Assembly (NCBI GenBank): GCA_900769445.1 | Contig: CAAGGR010000114.1 | Span: forward strand, 1-35,050 | From: an uncultured Alistipes sp. | Lineage (GTDB): Bacteria > Bacteroidota > Bacteroidia > Bacteroidales > Rikenellaceae | DNA length: 35,050 bases | Direction of reading: 5' to 3' | Part shown: in pieces, positions 16,593 through 23,568 of the stretch | Numbering within the stretch: the first letter of the stretch is position 1 | How the letters are laid out: every line of letters begins with the position of its first letter | Notes under the pieces: model-generated | Seen by the model: the letters and a program-made list of their open reading frames with translations, nothing else | The model's database searches: none | What the model was told of the DNA's origin: nothing | Translations under genes and position numbers: made by a program

Positions 16593-19500
16593 ATGAAAAT
16601 TTACGAAAAAGCGGTACGAAAACCGATATCTACAGCCCTAATATTTATTGCAGTTGTAGTTTTCGGTTTGTTCTCAGTGGGCAAGTTGGGTATCGACCAG
16701 TATCCAGATATTGAGGTGCCATACATCAGTGTTATCACGATGTATCCTGGTGGTAATGCTGAGGATATCGAGACAAATATTACGCGAGTATTGGAGGATC
16801 AGCTCAACTCGGTAGATAACCTTGATAAGATTACTTCGCAGTCGAAGGATAACGTCTCGATTATCTCGTTGGAGTTTGAGTATGGATGCGACCTTACCGA
16901 GGCTGCGAATGATGTTCGCGATATCGTGAGCCGTGCGCAGTCTATTCTTCCTGACGAGGTTGAGTATCCTACAGTTATGAAGCTCTCGGCTTCGATGGCA
17001 CCTATCATGATGCTCTCGGTTACAGCAGATGAGAGCTATGCTGGTTTGGCGAAGATTTTGGATGACAAGATGGTCAACGAGCTTAACCGTATCGAAGGTA
17101 TTGGCTCGGTGGCCGTTATTGGTGCTCAGCAGCGTGAGGTGCAGGTAAATGTTGACCCAAATAAGTTGGAGGCTTATGGTCTGACAATCGAGTCGTTGGG
17201 TCAGCTTATTGCAGCGGAGAATATCAATGTTCCTGCGGGTACGCTCGATCTTGGCGATCAGGTGTTCAACCTTAAGTCGGATTTGCAGTTCGAAGACTCG
17301 CGTGTATTGCGTGATATCGTAGTATCTAACCGTAACGGTCGTACCGTAATGCTCTCGGATGTGGCTACCATCATCGATACCTTGGAGAAGGCTACCATGG
17401 ATGAGCGTATCAATGGTCGTCGTGGTGTGCGTGTCATGGTGCAGAAGCAGACAGGTGCCAACACCGTGCAGATTATCGAAGATGTTCAGGCTAAGTTGGA
17501 ACAGATTATCCCTACACTTCCAAAAGATTGCGAGGTAAACACCATCTTTGAGAGTTCAAGCGAGATTAAGGATGCAATTAACTCCCTCTCGGATACTATT
17601 ATGTATGCCTTTATCTTCGTTATCCTTGTGGTGATGTTCTTCCTTGGTCGTTGGCGCGCAACATTCATTATCTGCTTGACAATTCCTATCTCGTTGATAT
17701 GTGCCTTTATCTACCTCTTCGCTACAGGCTCAACACTCAATATCATATCGCTCTCGGCGCTCTCTATCGCTATCGGTATGGTTGTGGATGACGCTATCGT
17801 GGTGTTGGAGAATATCACTACACATATCGAGCGAGGCTCTAAGCCTAAGGAGGCGGCTATCTACGCTACTAACGAGGTGTGGTTGTCAGTAATCGCTACT
17901 ACCTTGGTTGTTGTGGCGGTGTTTATGCCACTTACTATGATTCCAGGTATGGCAGGTATCCTCTTCAAGGAGCTTGGTTGGATTGTTACTATCGTGGTCT
18001 GCGTATCAACCACAGCGGCTATTACGCTTACCCCTATGATGTCGGCATACTTCCTTAAGATTGATGGTGCGGAGCATACATACAAGGGTATTGGTATCAT
18101 CTACAAGCCTATAGATAAGTTCCTAAATTGGCTTGATGGAGTCTACGAGCGTGCTTTGCGCTTTGTTGTCAAGTGGCGTAAGAGCGTTATCGCGGTGTTG
18201 TTGCTCTTCTTCGCATTGTCGTTGTCGTTGATAAGCAAGGTGCCTACGGAGTTCTTCCCACCGGCAGATAATGCTCGTATATCTATGAATGTGAAGCTAC
18301 CTCAGAATGTACACGTTGACTATACTACAAAGGTTGCGCGCCAGATAGATGGTATCATTGCAGAGAAGTTCCCATTCATCAACATTGTCTCTACATCGGC
18401 AGGTGCTAACTCTTCAGAGAGTGCTTTTGCGGCTATGCAGTCTACAGGTTCGCATATCATCAACTATAATATGCGTATGCCACGCCGTAGCGATATCGAG
18501 CGTCCTTCGATTTTTGAGATTGCCGATGTCCTCCGTCACGAGCTTGCACAGATACCAGAGATTTCCGACTTCTCGGTATCCCCTGGTGGTGGTAGCGGTG
18601 GCGGTATGGGTGCCAGCACCGTGAATATCAAGGTCTTTGGTCACAATATGGATGATGCTATGGCCACTGCTAATGAGCTGCGAAATAAGGTTTCCAACCT
18701 CAGCACTATGCGTGATGCGCAGCTCTCTCGCGAGGCGTTGCAGCCAGAGTATAATGTAATCTTCGACCGCGAGAAGATGGCGATGTATGGCATCAGCCCA
18801 GCTACGGCGGCGCAGTTTATCCGCAACCGTATCTATGGTTATGAGTGTACTAAGTATCGTGAGGATGGTGATGAGTACGATATCGTTGTACGCTACGACG
18901 AGCCTTTCCGCGAGTCTTTGGAGAGTGTTGAGAACATCACACTATATAGCGCTACAGGTCAGCCTATTAAGTTGAGGGATGTGGCTCGTATTGAGGAGTC
19001 ATTCTCATCGCCTACCATCGAGCGCGAGAACCGTCAGCGTATTGTTACGGTTAAGGGTGCTGTAGGTGCAAATGTGGCGTTGGGAGATGCTCTTGCTGAG
19101 GTTAACGCTATGCTTGCCGAGTATGATGCCCCAACAGGTATCAGCTTGGAGCTTGGTGGTACTATCGAGGAGCAGGGCGATGCCTTCTCGGATATCTTGA
19201 CACTTCTATTGCTTATTATCATCCTTGTATATGTGGTTATGGCAACGCAGTTTGAGTCGCTCACCGACCCATTCATCATTATGTTCACCATCCCATTTGC
19301 AATGTCGGGCGTATTTATCGCGTTGTGGCTCACCAATACACCACTCTCGCTTATTGCGCTTATCGGTGCCATTATGCTTGTGGGTATCGTAACCAAAAAT
19401 GGTATCGTGCTTGTGGACTATATGAACTTGCTTGTAGAGCGCGGTTCGAGCCTTGCGGATGCCGTTATCGCGGGTGGTAAGAGCCGTCTACGCCCTGTGC

Positions 19501-19751
19501 TTATGACCTCACTCACAACTATCCTCGGTATGACACCTATGGCACTTGGTATTGGTGAGGGCTCTGAGATATGGCAGCCTATGGGTATCGCTGTTGTGGG
19601 CGGTCTACTTGTGTCTACACTACTTACCCTCTTTATCGTACCATCGTTGTATGCAATGTTGGAGGGCAGAAAGGAGCGTAAGGAGGCACGCAAGGCACAG
19701 CTTCAGGCACACGAGGATGAGTTTATCCGTACACATATTAACAATAAGTAA
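16593..19751 (+). CDS. RND multidrug efflux pump, AcrB/HAE1 family
   Basis: A full-length 1052-residue inner-membrane proton antiporter. The start MKIYEKAVRKPISTALIF leads into TM1, then the first porter domain, TM2-6 (~340-490), TM7, the second porter domain, and TM8-12 (~870-1030). Proton-relay residues are present: Asp399-Asp400 in VVDDAIVVLEN (TM4) and Lys935 in GIVTKNGIVLVDY (TM10), each placed from the nucleotide sequence. A Gly-rich loop (SPGGGSGGGMG, ~665-675) lies in the second periplasmic region. The hydrophobic HAE1-type layout favours export of amphiphilic compounds over metal ions, but substrates cannot be read from sequence. Confidence 0.96.
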   Translation: MKIYEKAVRKPISTALIFIAVVVFGLFSVGKLGIDQYPDIEVPYISVITMYPGGNAEDIETNITRVLEDQLNSVDNLDKITSQSKDNVSIISLEFEYGCDLTEAANDVRDIVSRAQSILPDEVEYPTVMKLSASMAPIMMLSVTADESYAGLAKILDDKMVNELNRIEGIGSVAVIGAQQREVQVNVDPNKLEAYGLTIESLGQLIAAENINVPAGTLDLGDQVFNLKSDLQFEDSRVLRDIVVSNRNGRTVMLSDVATIIDTLEKATMDERINGRRGVRVMVQKQTGANTVQIIEDVQAKLEQIIPTLPKDCEVNTIFESSSEIKDAINSLSDTIMYAFIFVILVVMFFLGRWRATFIICLTIPISLICAFIYLFATGSTLNIISLSALSIAIGMVVDDAIVVLENITTHIERGSKPKEAAIYATNEVWLSVIATTLVVVAVFMPLTMIPGMAGILFKELGWIVTIVVCVSTTAAITLTPMMSAYFLKIDGAEHTYKGIGIIYKPIDKFLNWLDGVYERALRFVVKWRKSVIAVLLLFFALSLSLISKVPTEFFPPADNARISMNVKLPQNVHVDYTTKVARQIDGIIAEKFPFINIVSTSAGANSSESAFAAMQSTGSHIINYNMRMPRRSDIERPSIFEIADVLRHELAQIPEISDFSVSPGGGSGGGMGASTVNIKVFGHNMDDAMATANELRNKVSNLSTMRDAQLSREALQPEYNVIFDREKMAMYGISPATAAQFIRNRIYGYECTKYREDGDEYDIVVRYDEPFRESLESVENITLYSATGQPIKLRDVARIEESFSSPTIERENRQRIVTVKGAVGANVALGDALAEVNAMLAEYDAPTGISLELGGTIEEQGDAFSDILTLLLLIIILVYVVMATQFESLTDPFIIMFTIPFAMSGVFIALWLTNTPLSLIALIGAIMLVGIVTKNGIVLVDYMNLLVERGSSLADAVIAGGKSRLRPVLMTSLTTILGMTPMALGIGEGSEIWQPMGIAVVGGLLVSTLLTLFIVPSLYAMLEGRKERKEARKAQLQAHEDEFIRTHINNK

Positions 19752-19760
19752 TAGCATACT

Positions 19761-20054
19761 ATGAAAGCACTATTTATATCATACAATCAGGCGTTGACTG
19801 ATCGTATCAATAAGATGCTTGACCTTCACGGAGTCCGCGGCTTTACACGCTGGGGACTCACCGAGGGTCGCGGTAGCATTGATGGCGAGCCACACTATGG
19901 CACACACGCCTGGCCAGCAATGAACAGCTCAATACTCGCTATTGTCGAGGATGAGAAGATTGCACCACTTCTCGATGCACTTCGTGCTATCGATGAGACC
20001 ACCAAGCAGCAGGGCTCACGAGCTTTTGTGTGGAATATTGAGCAAGCGATGTAG
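19761..20054 (+). CDS. Small PII-like protein linked to the efflux pump
   Basis: A 97-residue cytosolic protein beginning 9 nt after the pump stop, so almost certainly in the same operon. The pattern (beta-alpha-beta start MKALFISYNQALTDRINKML, a mid-chain loop, SSILAIVEDEKIAPLLDAL, and a final strand AFVWNIEQ) resembles small ferredoxin-like PII-related proteins that often follow RND pump genes in Bacteroidales. It is shorter than GlnB and I cannot identify a uridylylation-type T-loop. A regulatory or trimer-forming accessory role is inference; the family assignment rests on fold-like pattern and position. Confidence 0.7.
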   Translation: MKALFISYNQALTDRINKMLDLHGVRGFTRWGLTEGRGSIDGEPHYGTHAWPAMNSSILAIVEDEKIAPLLDALRAIDETTKQQGSRAFVWNIEQAM

Positions 20055-20181
20055 TTAGAAACCGTCTAACAAGGCTCTTTTGGCATCTGCCTTATGCGTA
20101 AAATGCTCATTTACGCCAAGTAAACTCCGCTTTTACGCACTGCGAGCAGCTTCAAAATAGCTCTTGTTATACAATTTCTAA
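20055..20181. repeat. Intergenic palindromic element, 127 bp
   Basis: Two imperfect inverted arms of ~28 nt, TTAGAAACCGTCTAACAAGG (20055-20074, continuing to 20082) and its counterpart ending CTTGTTATACAATTTCTAA (20163-20181), bracket a core. In the core, GCGTAAA (from ~20096) can pair with either of two downstream TTTACGC copies. The left arm begins directly after the stop of the PII-like gene. No ORF is present. It could be a MITE-like or REP-like element, or a folded RNA at the end of the efflux transcript. Confidence 0.6.
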
Positions 20182-20187
20182 AAGAGT

Positions 20188-20221
20188 ATTGGGTGTCCAA
20201 ATTTGGACACCCAATCTTTTT
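20188..20221 (+). terminator. Terminator of the efflux operon
   Basis: A perfect 28-nt palindrome, ATTGGGTGTCCAAA followed by its exact complement (20188-20215), then CTTTTT. It lies 134 nt after the last gene of the operon, beyond the palindromic element. Confidence 0.85.
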
Positions 20222-20317
20222 AAGGAGAAAAGTGAAAACGGAAAACGGGGTAATGATGCAAAAAGTGGCGCTTTTGTGGCGTGAATTAAGAGCGAATAAT
20301 ACTTATTCTACTTAATA

Positions 20318-20356
20318 AAATATAGGGTGTTAGCAAAGCGCTAACACCCTATATTT
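20318..20356 (-). terminator. Terminator of the GATE-domain gene
   Basis: A 17-bp perfect stem (20318-20334 with 20340-20356) has a 5-nt loop. On the minus strand it ends in TATATTTTATT. It lies 18 nt after the stop at 20375. The remaining ~95 bp between the two terminators hold nothing recognisable. Confidence 0.85.
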
Positions 20357-20374
20357 CGTTTGGCTCTCAGACTA

Positions 20375-21931
20375 TTAGCGAGATAGTTGGAATGGTATAG
20401 CCTCGTCAAGAGCAGCTATCTCCTCTGGAGTAAGCTCCTCGAGTGGGCGGTTGTAGAGACGCTTAGCGATAGAGTCGCGGTACATCTCGAAGCCCGCCTC
20501 GACCTCTGAGATAAGGCTCTCGCGGGTCTCTGCAGTGAGCTTATCCATAGCGATAAGGTCGGCAGCGTCAATCTTCTCGCCCTCAACAACCTCAATCTTG
20601 TCATGCTCAATAATCAACATTGACTCGATAACGCGCGCCAATGATCCCTCCTGCTCTGGAGTATCCTCAGCCTTATCTGTGAAGACGCGGTCGCCAAGGC
20701 GTACCTGATTCTCATCAAGAATCTCGATAACCACTGGCGATGCTGAGTAGCGGTCTGCGCCACCCTCGAATGTTGCAGGGGTGCCGAAAGCAAATGTGTA
20801 AAGCACAAACAACCAGTGTGCTGCGATAGCTGCAACAAGACCACCGATGGTGTGCGCAAGGATAGCCTTAGAGGTGAGCTTGCGGTAGCCAAGAGCGTCA
20901 AGCATAGCAGTATGAGTGCTAAGGTAACCGCTCCAGCACATACCTATAGCTGTAAATACTGCGATGGCGTTACCATTTACGATGCCCTGAGCAGAGAACT
21001 CAGGTACAAGGCTCAATGCAGCACCCACAGCACCAAGCGATGTGATTGGGAATGCCATAAGTGCAGGATGCTCGAAGCCGAACAACCACTCGAATATGAA
21101 GTTAATCTTGCCGAACAACCATGGCAAGAACTCGATACCCTCGTATGCTGCACCGTCGTAAGTGCCGTTGCTACCAGCACCGAATGTAAGGATCATCACA
21201 AGTGTAGAGATGATAAGTACGCCTGGGATGATTGAAAGACCTACATCCACACCTGTCTTACCGCCATCGAGCAATGAGTTGAGGATGCGGGTAAACATAG
21301 ATGTCTCCTTAACCTCCTCTTTCTCCTTCATCTCCTCCTCTGTAAGTACTGCTGCGAACTCATCAGCAAACTCTGGATGCTGCTTAAGGATGAAGCGCTG
21401 CATAAGGCGTGTAGAGCAGATACAGCCGATGAATGCGCCTAACAAACCGAGGAATGGCTCTACGAAGTAACCCTGCGAAATCATAAACACGATAACAAGA
21501 AGACCCATACCGAAGGCTGTACCGAAGTTGGTAAGAGAGATAAACTGGAACTTCTTGAAGTATGAGCTAAAACGCTTATCCTTGGCAAGCGAGATAATCG
21601 CTGGGTTGTCTGAAAGGAATGTCATCACAGCACCTAACGATGCTACGCCTGGGAGGTTGAAGAGTGGCTTCATAAGAGGGCGTAGAATGCGCTCCAAGAG
21701 GTTAACAACGCCAAACTCCACAAATATACTGCCCAAAGCACCTGTGATAACGCAGATAGCCATAAGGTAGAAGACGGTGTTAAGCAACAGGTCGTGCGCT
21801 GTCTTCATAATAGTATTAAGCATATTTGGCACACCCATCACTGAGCCGATACCGCCAAAGATGCCGATAACGATAACAAGGCAGAAGATACCGGCAAGGT
21901 ACTTCTTAAATCCCTTAGAATTGTTCTCCAT
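20375..21931 (-). CDS. GATE/nucleoside-recognition domain membrane protein
   Basis: A 518-residue polytopic inner-membrane protein. TM1 is at ~10-32 and a second segment at ~48-70. The sequence around GALGSIFVEFGVVNLLERIL and FLSDNPAIISLAKD matches the GATE (nucleoside-recognition) domain found in SpmA/SpmB-like and NupC-related proteins. An acidic cytoplasmic loop (~190-210, rich in E and K) splits the membrane part. After the last TM (~395) about 115 residues form a soluble, acidic, probably helical tail (VIESMLIIEHDKIEVVEGEK onward). A transporter or gating role is family-based; the substrate is unknown. It follows the porin gene by 37 nt and probably shares its transcript. Confidence 0.78.
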   Translation of the reverse strand: MENNSKGFKKYLAGIFCLVIVIGIFGGIGSVMGVPNMLNTIMKTAHDLLLNTVFYLMAICVITGALGSIFVEFGVVNLLERILRPLMKPLFNLPGVASLGAVMTFLSDNPAIISLAKDKRFSSYFKKFQFISLTNFGTAFGMGLLVIVFMISQGYFVEPFLGLLGAFIGCICSTRLMQRFILKQHPEFADEFAAVLTEEEMKEKEEVKETSMFTRILNSLLDGGKTGVDVGLSIIPGVLIISTLVMILTFGAGSNGTYDGAAYEGIEFLPWLFGKINFIFEWLFGFEHPALMAFPITSLGAVGAALSLVPEFSAQGIVNGNAIAVFTAIGMCWSGYLSTHTAMLDALGYRKLTSKAILAHTIGGLVAAIAAHWLFVLYTFAFGTPATFEGGADRYSASPVVIEILDENQVRLGDRVFTDKAEDTPEQEGSLARVIESMLIIEHDKIEVVEGEKIDAADLIAMDKLTAETRESLISEVEAGFEMYRDSIAKRLYNRPLEELTPEEIAALDEAIPFQLSR

Positions 21932-21968
21932 AGTTTAGATATTTAATTTGCTTAAAATCAACGATATA

Positions 21969-23072
21969 TTACTTTAGTGCAGTCTTTAGACCCTGCAAGA
22001 CATCAATCTTCCAGGTAAGACCAAAGGTGAAGAATGAGCCTTTATCGAAGGCTGTGCCGCCAGGGTTGCCATTTTTGCCAATGTTGTAAACATATGCAGC
22101 GTGTAGGCGCACATCGCGGTTGCCCATAGGGTAGTACTCAATACCGCCACCGAAGCGTGTAAGGTCGGTATTAGGGTGTACAAAGAGTGGCTGAGCATCA
22201 GCACCTGCCTTGTCGTAAGTAACCTTAGCAAAGATATTTACGCTATTAGCAATCATCTGTGATAGCTCTGCCATAATAGAGAAGTTCTTAAACATAAACT
22301 CCTTAGCTGTTGTTCCACGGTTCATAAAGTCGAGTTCAAGAGTGGTGTTGCCCAACTTGAACTGGTTACCCAAAACAAAGTATGCATCAAACTTACCCTT
22401 CTGGTACTCTACAAGGTTTACAGAGTGGATTGCCTTGTAGAAGCCGTGTGAACCAAAATAGTAGAGGTTATAGGCGTAGAGGTCATGAAGCTTCTTATCC
22501 TTAACCTTTTTGCCATCTACTTCTATTATATTATAGTTGATATCCAAAGAATCATATGGACTTTCGCACATCTGGAAGGTGAAAGAGTCGTTACCCTTGT
22601 TTGTGGTATATGTTGCTGAAGCACCAAGCTGGAAGCAGTTAACATTGTTCCAATACTCCGAGCAGTAGTATATCTCGATAGGGGCGCGGTCGTACTCCCA
22701 ACCTCCAATCCAAACTACCTGCTTACCTGCCGAGAACGACCAATTATCGGTAGCCTTATATGTAAGATTCAACCAGTCGGTGTTGTTTACGAATGAGCCA
22801 TCTGTGTTTGGACGGCTAAAACGCTGACGCCACGAGTAGGTGAACTTTGGCGCAATCTGACCATCCATACGGAGGTTGAAGTAGCGTACGTTGAAACCAG
22901 TGGTGCCGTAGTTCTGCACACCATCGATGGCATCGTTAAGGTAGTCGAAGCGCGACTCTACGCCAAGGCGGAAGATCTCATTGCTCTTCTCATAGCCCTG
23001 CTGTGCAGCTGCCGATGTAAGGCTTAATGCTGCTACTGCAACGCATAGAATTTTGGTAAAAGTTTTCTTCAT
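21969..23072 (-). CDS. Outer-membrane porin, phosphate-selective O/P-like
   Basis: The ATG at 23072 gives 367 residues starting with a typical signal peptide, MKKTFTKILCVAVAALSLTS, cleaved after AAA. A longer in-frame start at 23153 is rejected because the -7 box TATCTTTG lies inside that extension. The mature protein is made of alternating-hydrophobicity strands rich in Tyr, Trp and Phe (for example FNVRYFNLRMDGQIAPKFTY; WSFSAGKQVVWIGGWEYDRA), as in 16-strand porins of the OprO/OprP-like family common in Bacteroidetes. The C-terminus (GLKTALK) lacks a terminal Phe. Ion or solute specificity is not evident. Confidence 0.8.
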   Translation of the reverse strand: MKKTFTKILCVAVAALSLTSAAAQQGYEKSNEIFRLGVESRFDYLNDAIDGVQNYGTTGFNVRYFNLRMDGQIAPKFTYSWRQRFSRPNTDGSFVNNTDWLNLTYKATDNWSFSAGKQVVWIGGWEYDRAPIEIYYCSEYWNNVNCFQLGASATYTTNKGNDSFTFQMCESPYDSLDINYNIIEVDGKKVKDKKLHDLYAYNLYYFGSHGFYKAIHSVNLVEYQKGKFDAYFVLGNQFKLGNTTLELDFMNRGTTAKEFMFKNFSIMAELSQMIANSVNIFAKVTYDKAGADAQPLFVHPNTDLTRFGGGIEYYPMGNRDVRLHAAYVYNIGKNGNPGGTAFDKGSFFTFGLTWKIDVLQGLKTALK

Positions 23073-23120
23073 ATAGTGTAAGTTTAGATTTTGCAAACGC
23101 CTAATACCTCTAATTACGGG

Positions 23121-23128
23121 CAAAGATA
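23121..23128 (-). promoter_or_regulatory. Promoter -7 box of the porin-GATE pair
   Basis: Reads TATCTTTG on the minus strand, 48 nt before the ATG at 23072. The -33 region overlaps the T-rich tail of the upstream terminator, and an exact TTTG is missing. Confidence 0.65.
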
Positions 23129-23158
23129 TATAAAATATCTTAAGTATGCACATAAAAA

Positions 23159-23190
23159 TAGGGTTGTCCGCATTTTTTTGGACAACCCTA
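23159..23190 (-). terminator. Terminator of the TonB-HMA operon
   Basis: A perfect 11-bp stem, TAGGGTTGTCC (23159-23169) with GGACAACCCTA (23180-23190), has a 10-nt loop. It is followed on the minus strand by TTTTTATG. It separates the HMA gene (stop at 23214) from the porin promoter. Confidence 0.82.
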
Positions 23191-23213
23191 CTCTTTATAA
23201 GAGTATCTACTCA

Positions 23214-23528
23214 CTATTCCTGCTTCTCGGCAACCTTAGCCTCGGCCTTAATCTTAATCTTTGCGAAGGCCTTAACAAGGGTCTCGTTATTAGTCTTTGC
23301 AGGGTCGTAGGTAACAGTAACGGTCTTTGTAGGAACATCAACCTGAACATCCTTAACACCCTTCTCGTAAGGGATGGTGTTTGTAACCTTCTTAGCACAG
23401 CCAGCGCAGTCGATATCTGTTACGAACTCCACAACAACGCTCTTCTTATTGCTCTTCTTAGTCTCCTCGGCATTTGCGATGCCAACAGAGAATAGTGCTA
23501 CAAGGCACATCAAAATAATCTTCTTCAT
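23214..23528 (-). CDS. Exported heavy-metal-associated (HMA) domain protein
   Basis: A 104-residue protein with a signal peptide (residues 1-20, ending GIANA), a Lys-rich linker, and one HMA domain (~30-93). The metal site is the CxxC of DIDCAGCAKKV, with Cys41 and Cys44. The rest follows the ferredoxin-like pattern (KDVQVDVPTKTVTVTYDP, then LVKAFAKI). HMA domains bind soft metals such as Cu(I) or Zn(II); here it would act in the periplasm as a chaperone or scavenger. It lies 40 nt after the TonB receptor and is the last gene of that operon, before a strong terminator. Confidence 0.9.
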   Translation of the reverse strand: MKKIILMCLVALFSVGIANAEETKKSNKKSVVVEFVTDIDCAGCAKKVTNTIPYEKGVKDVQVDVPTKTVTVTYDPAKTNNETLVKAFAKIKIKAEAKVAEKQE

Positions 23529-23568
23529 ACTTTCAAGGTTTTATTATATAACGTTTTAATTTATAAGA

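Noticed and set aside
23073..23153. Upstream ATG adding 27 residues to the porin
   Set aside because: The extension contains the -7 box and places the signal peptide internally.
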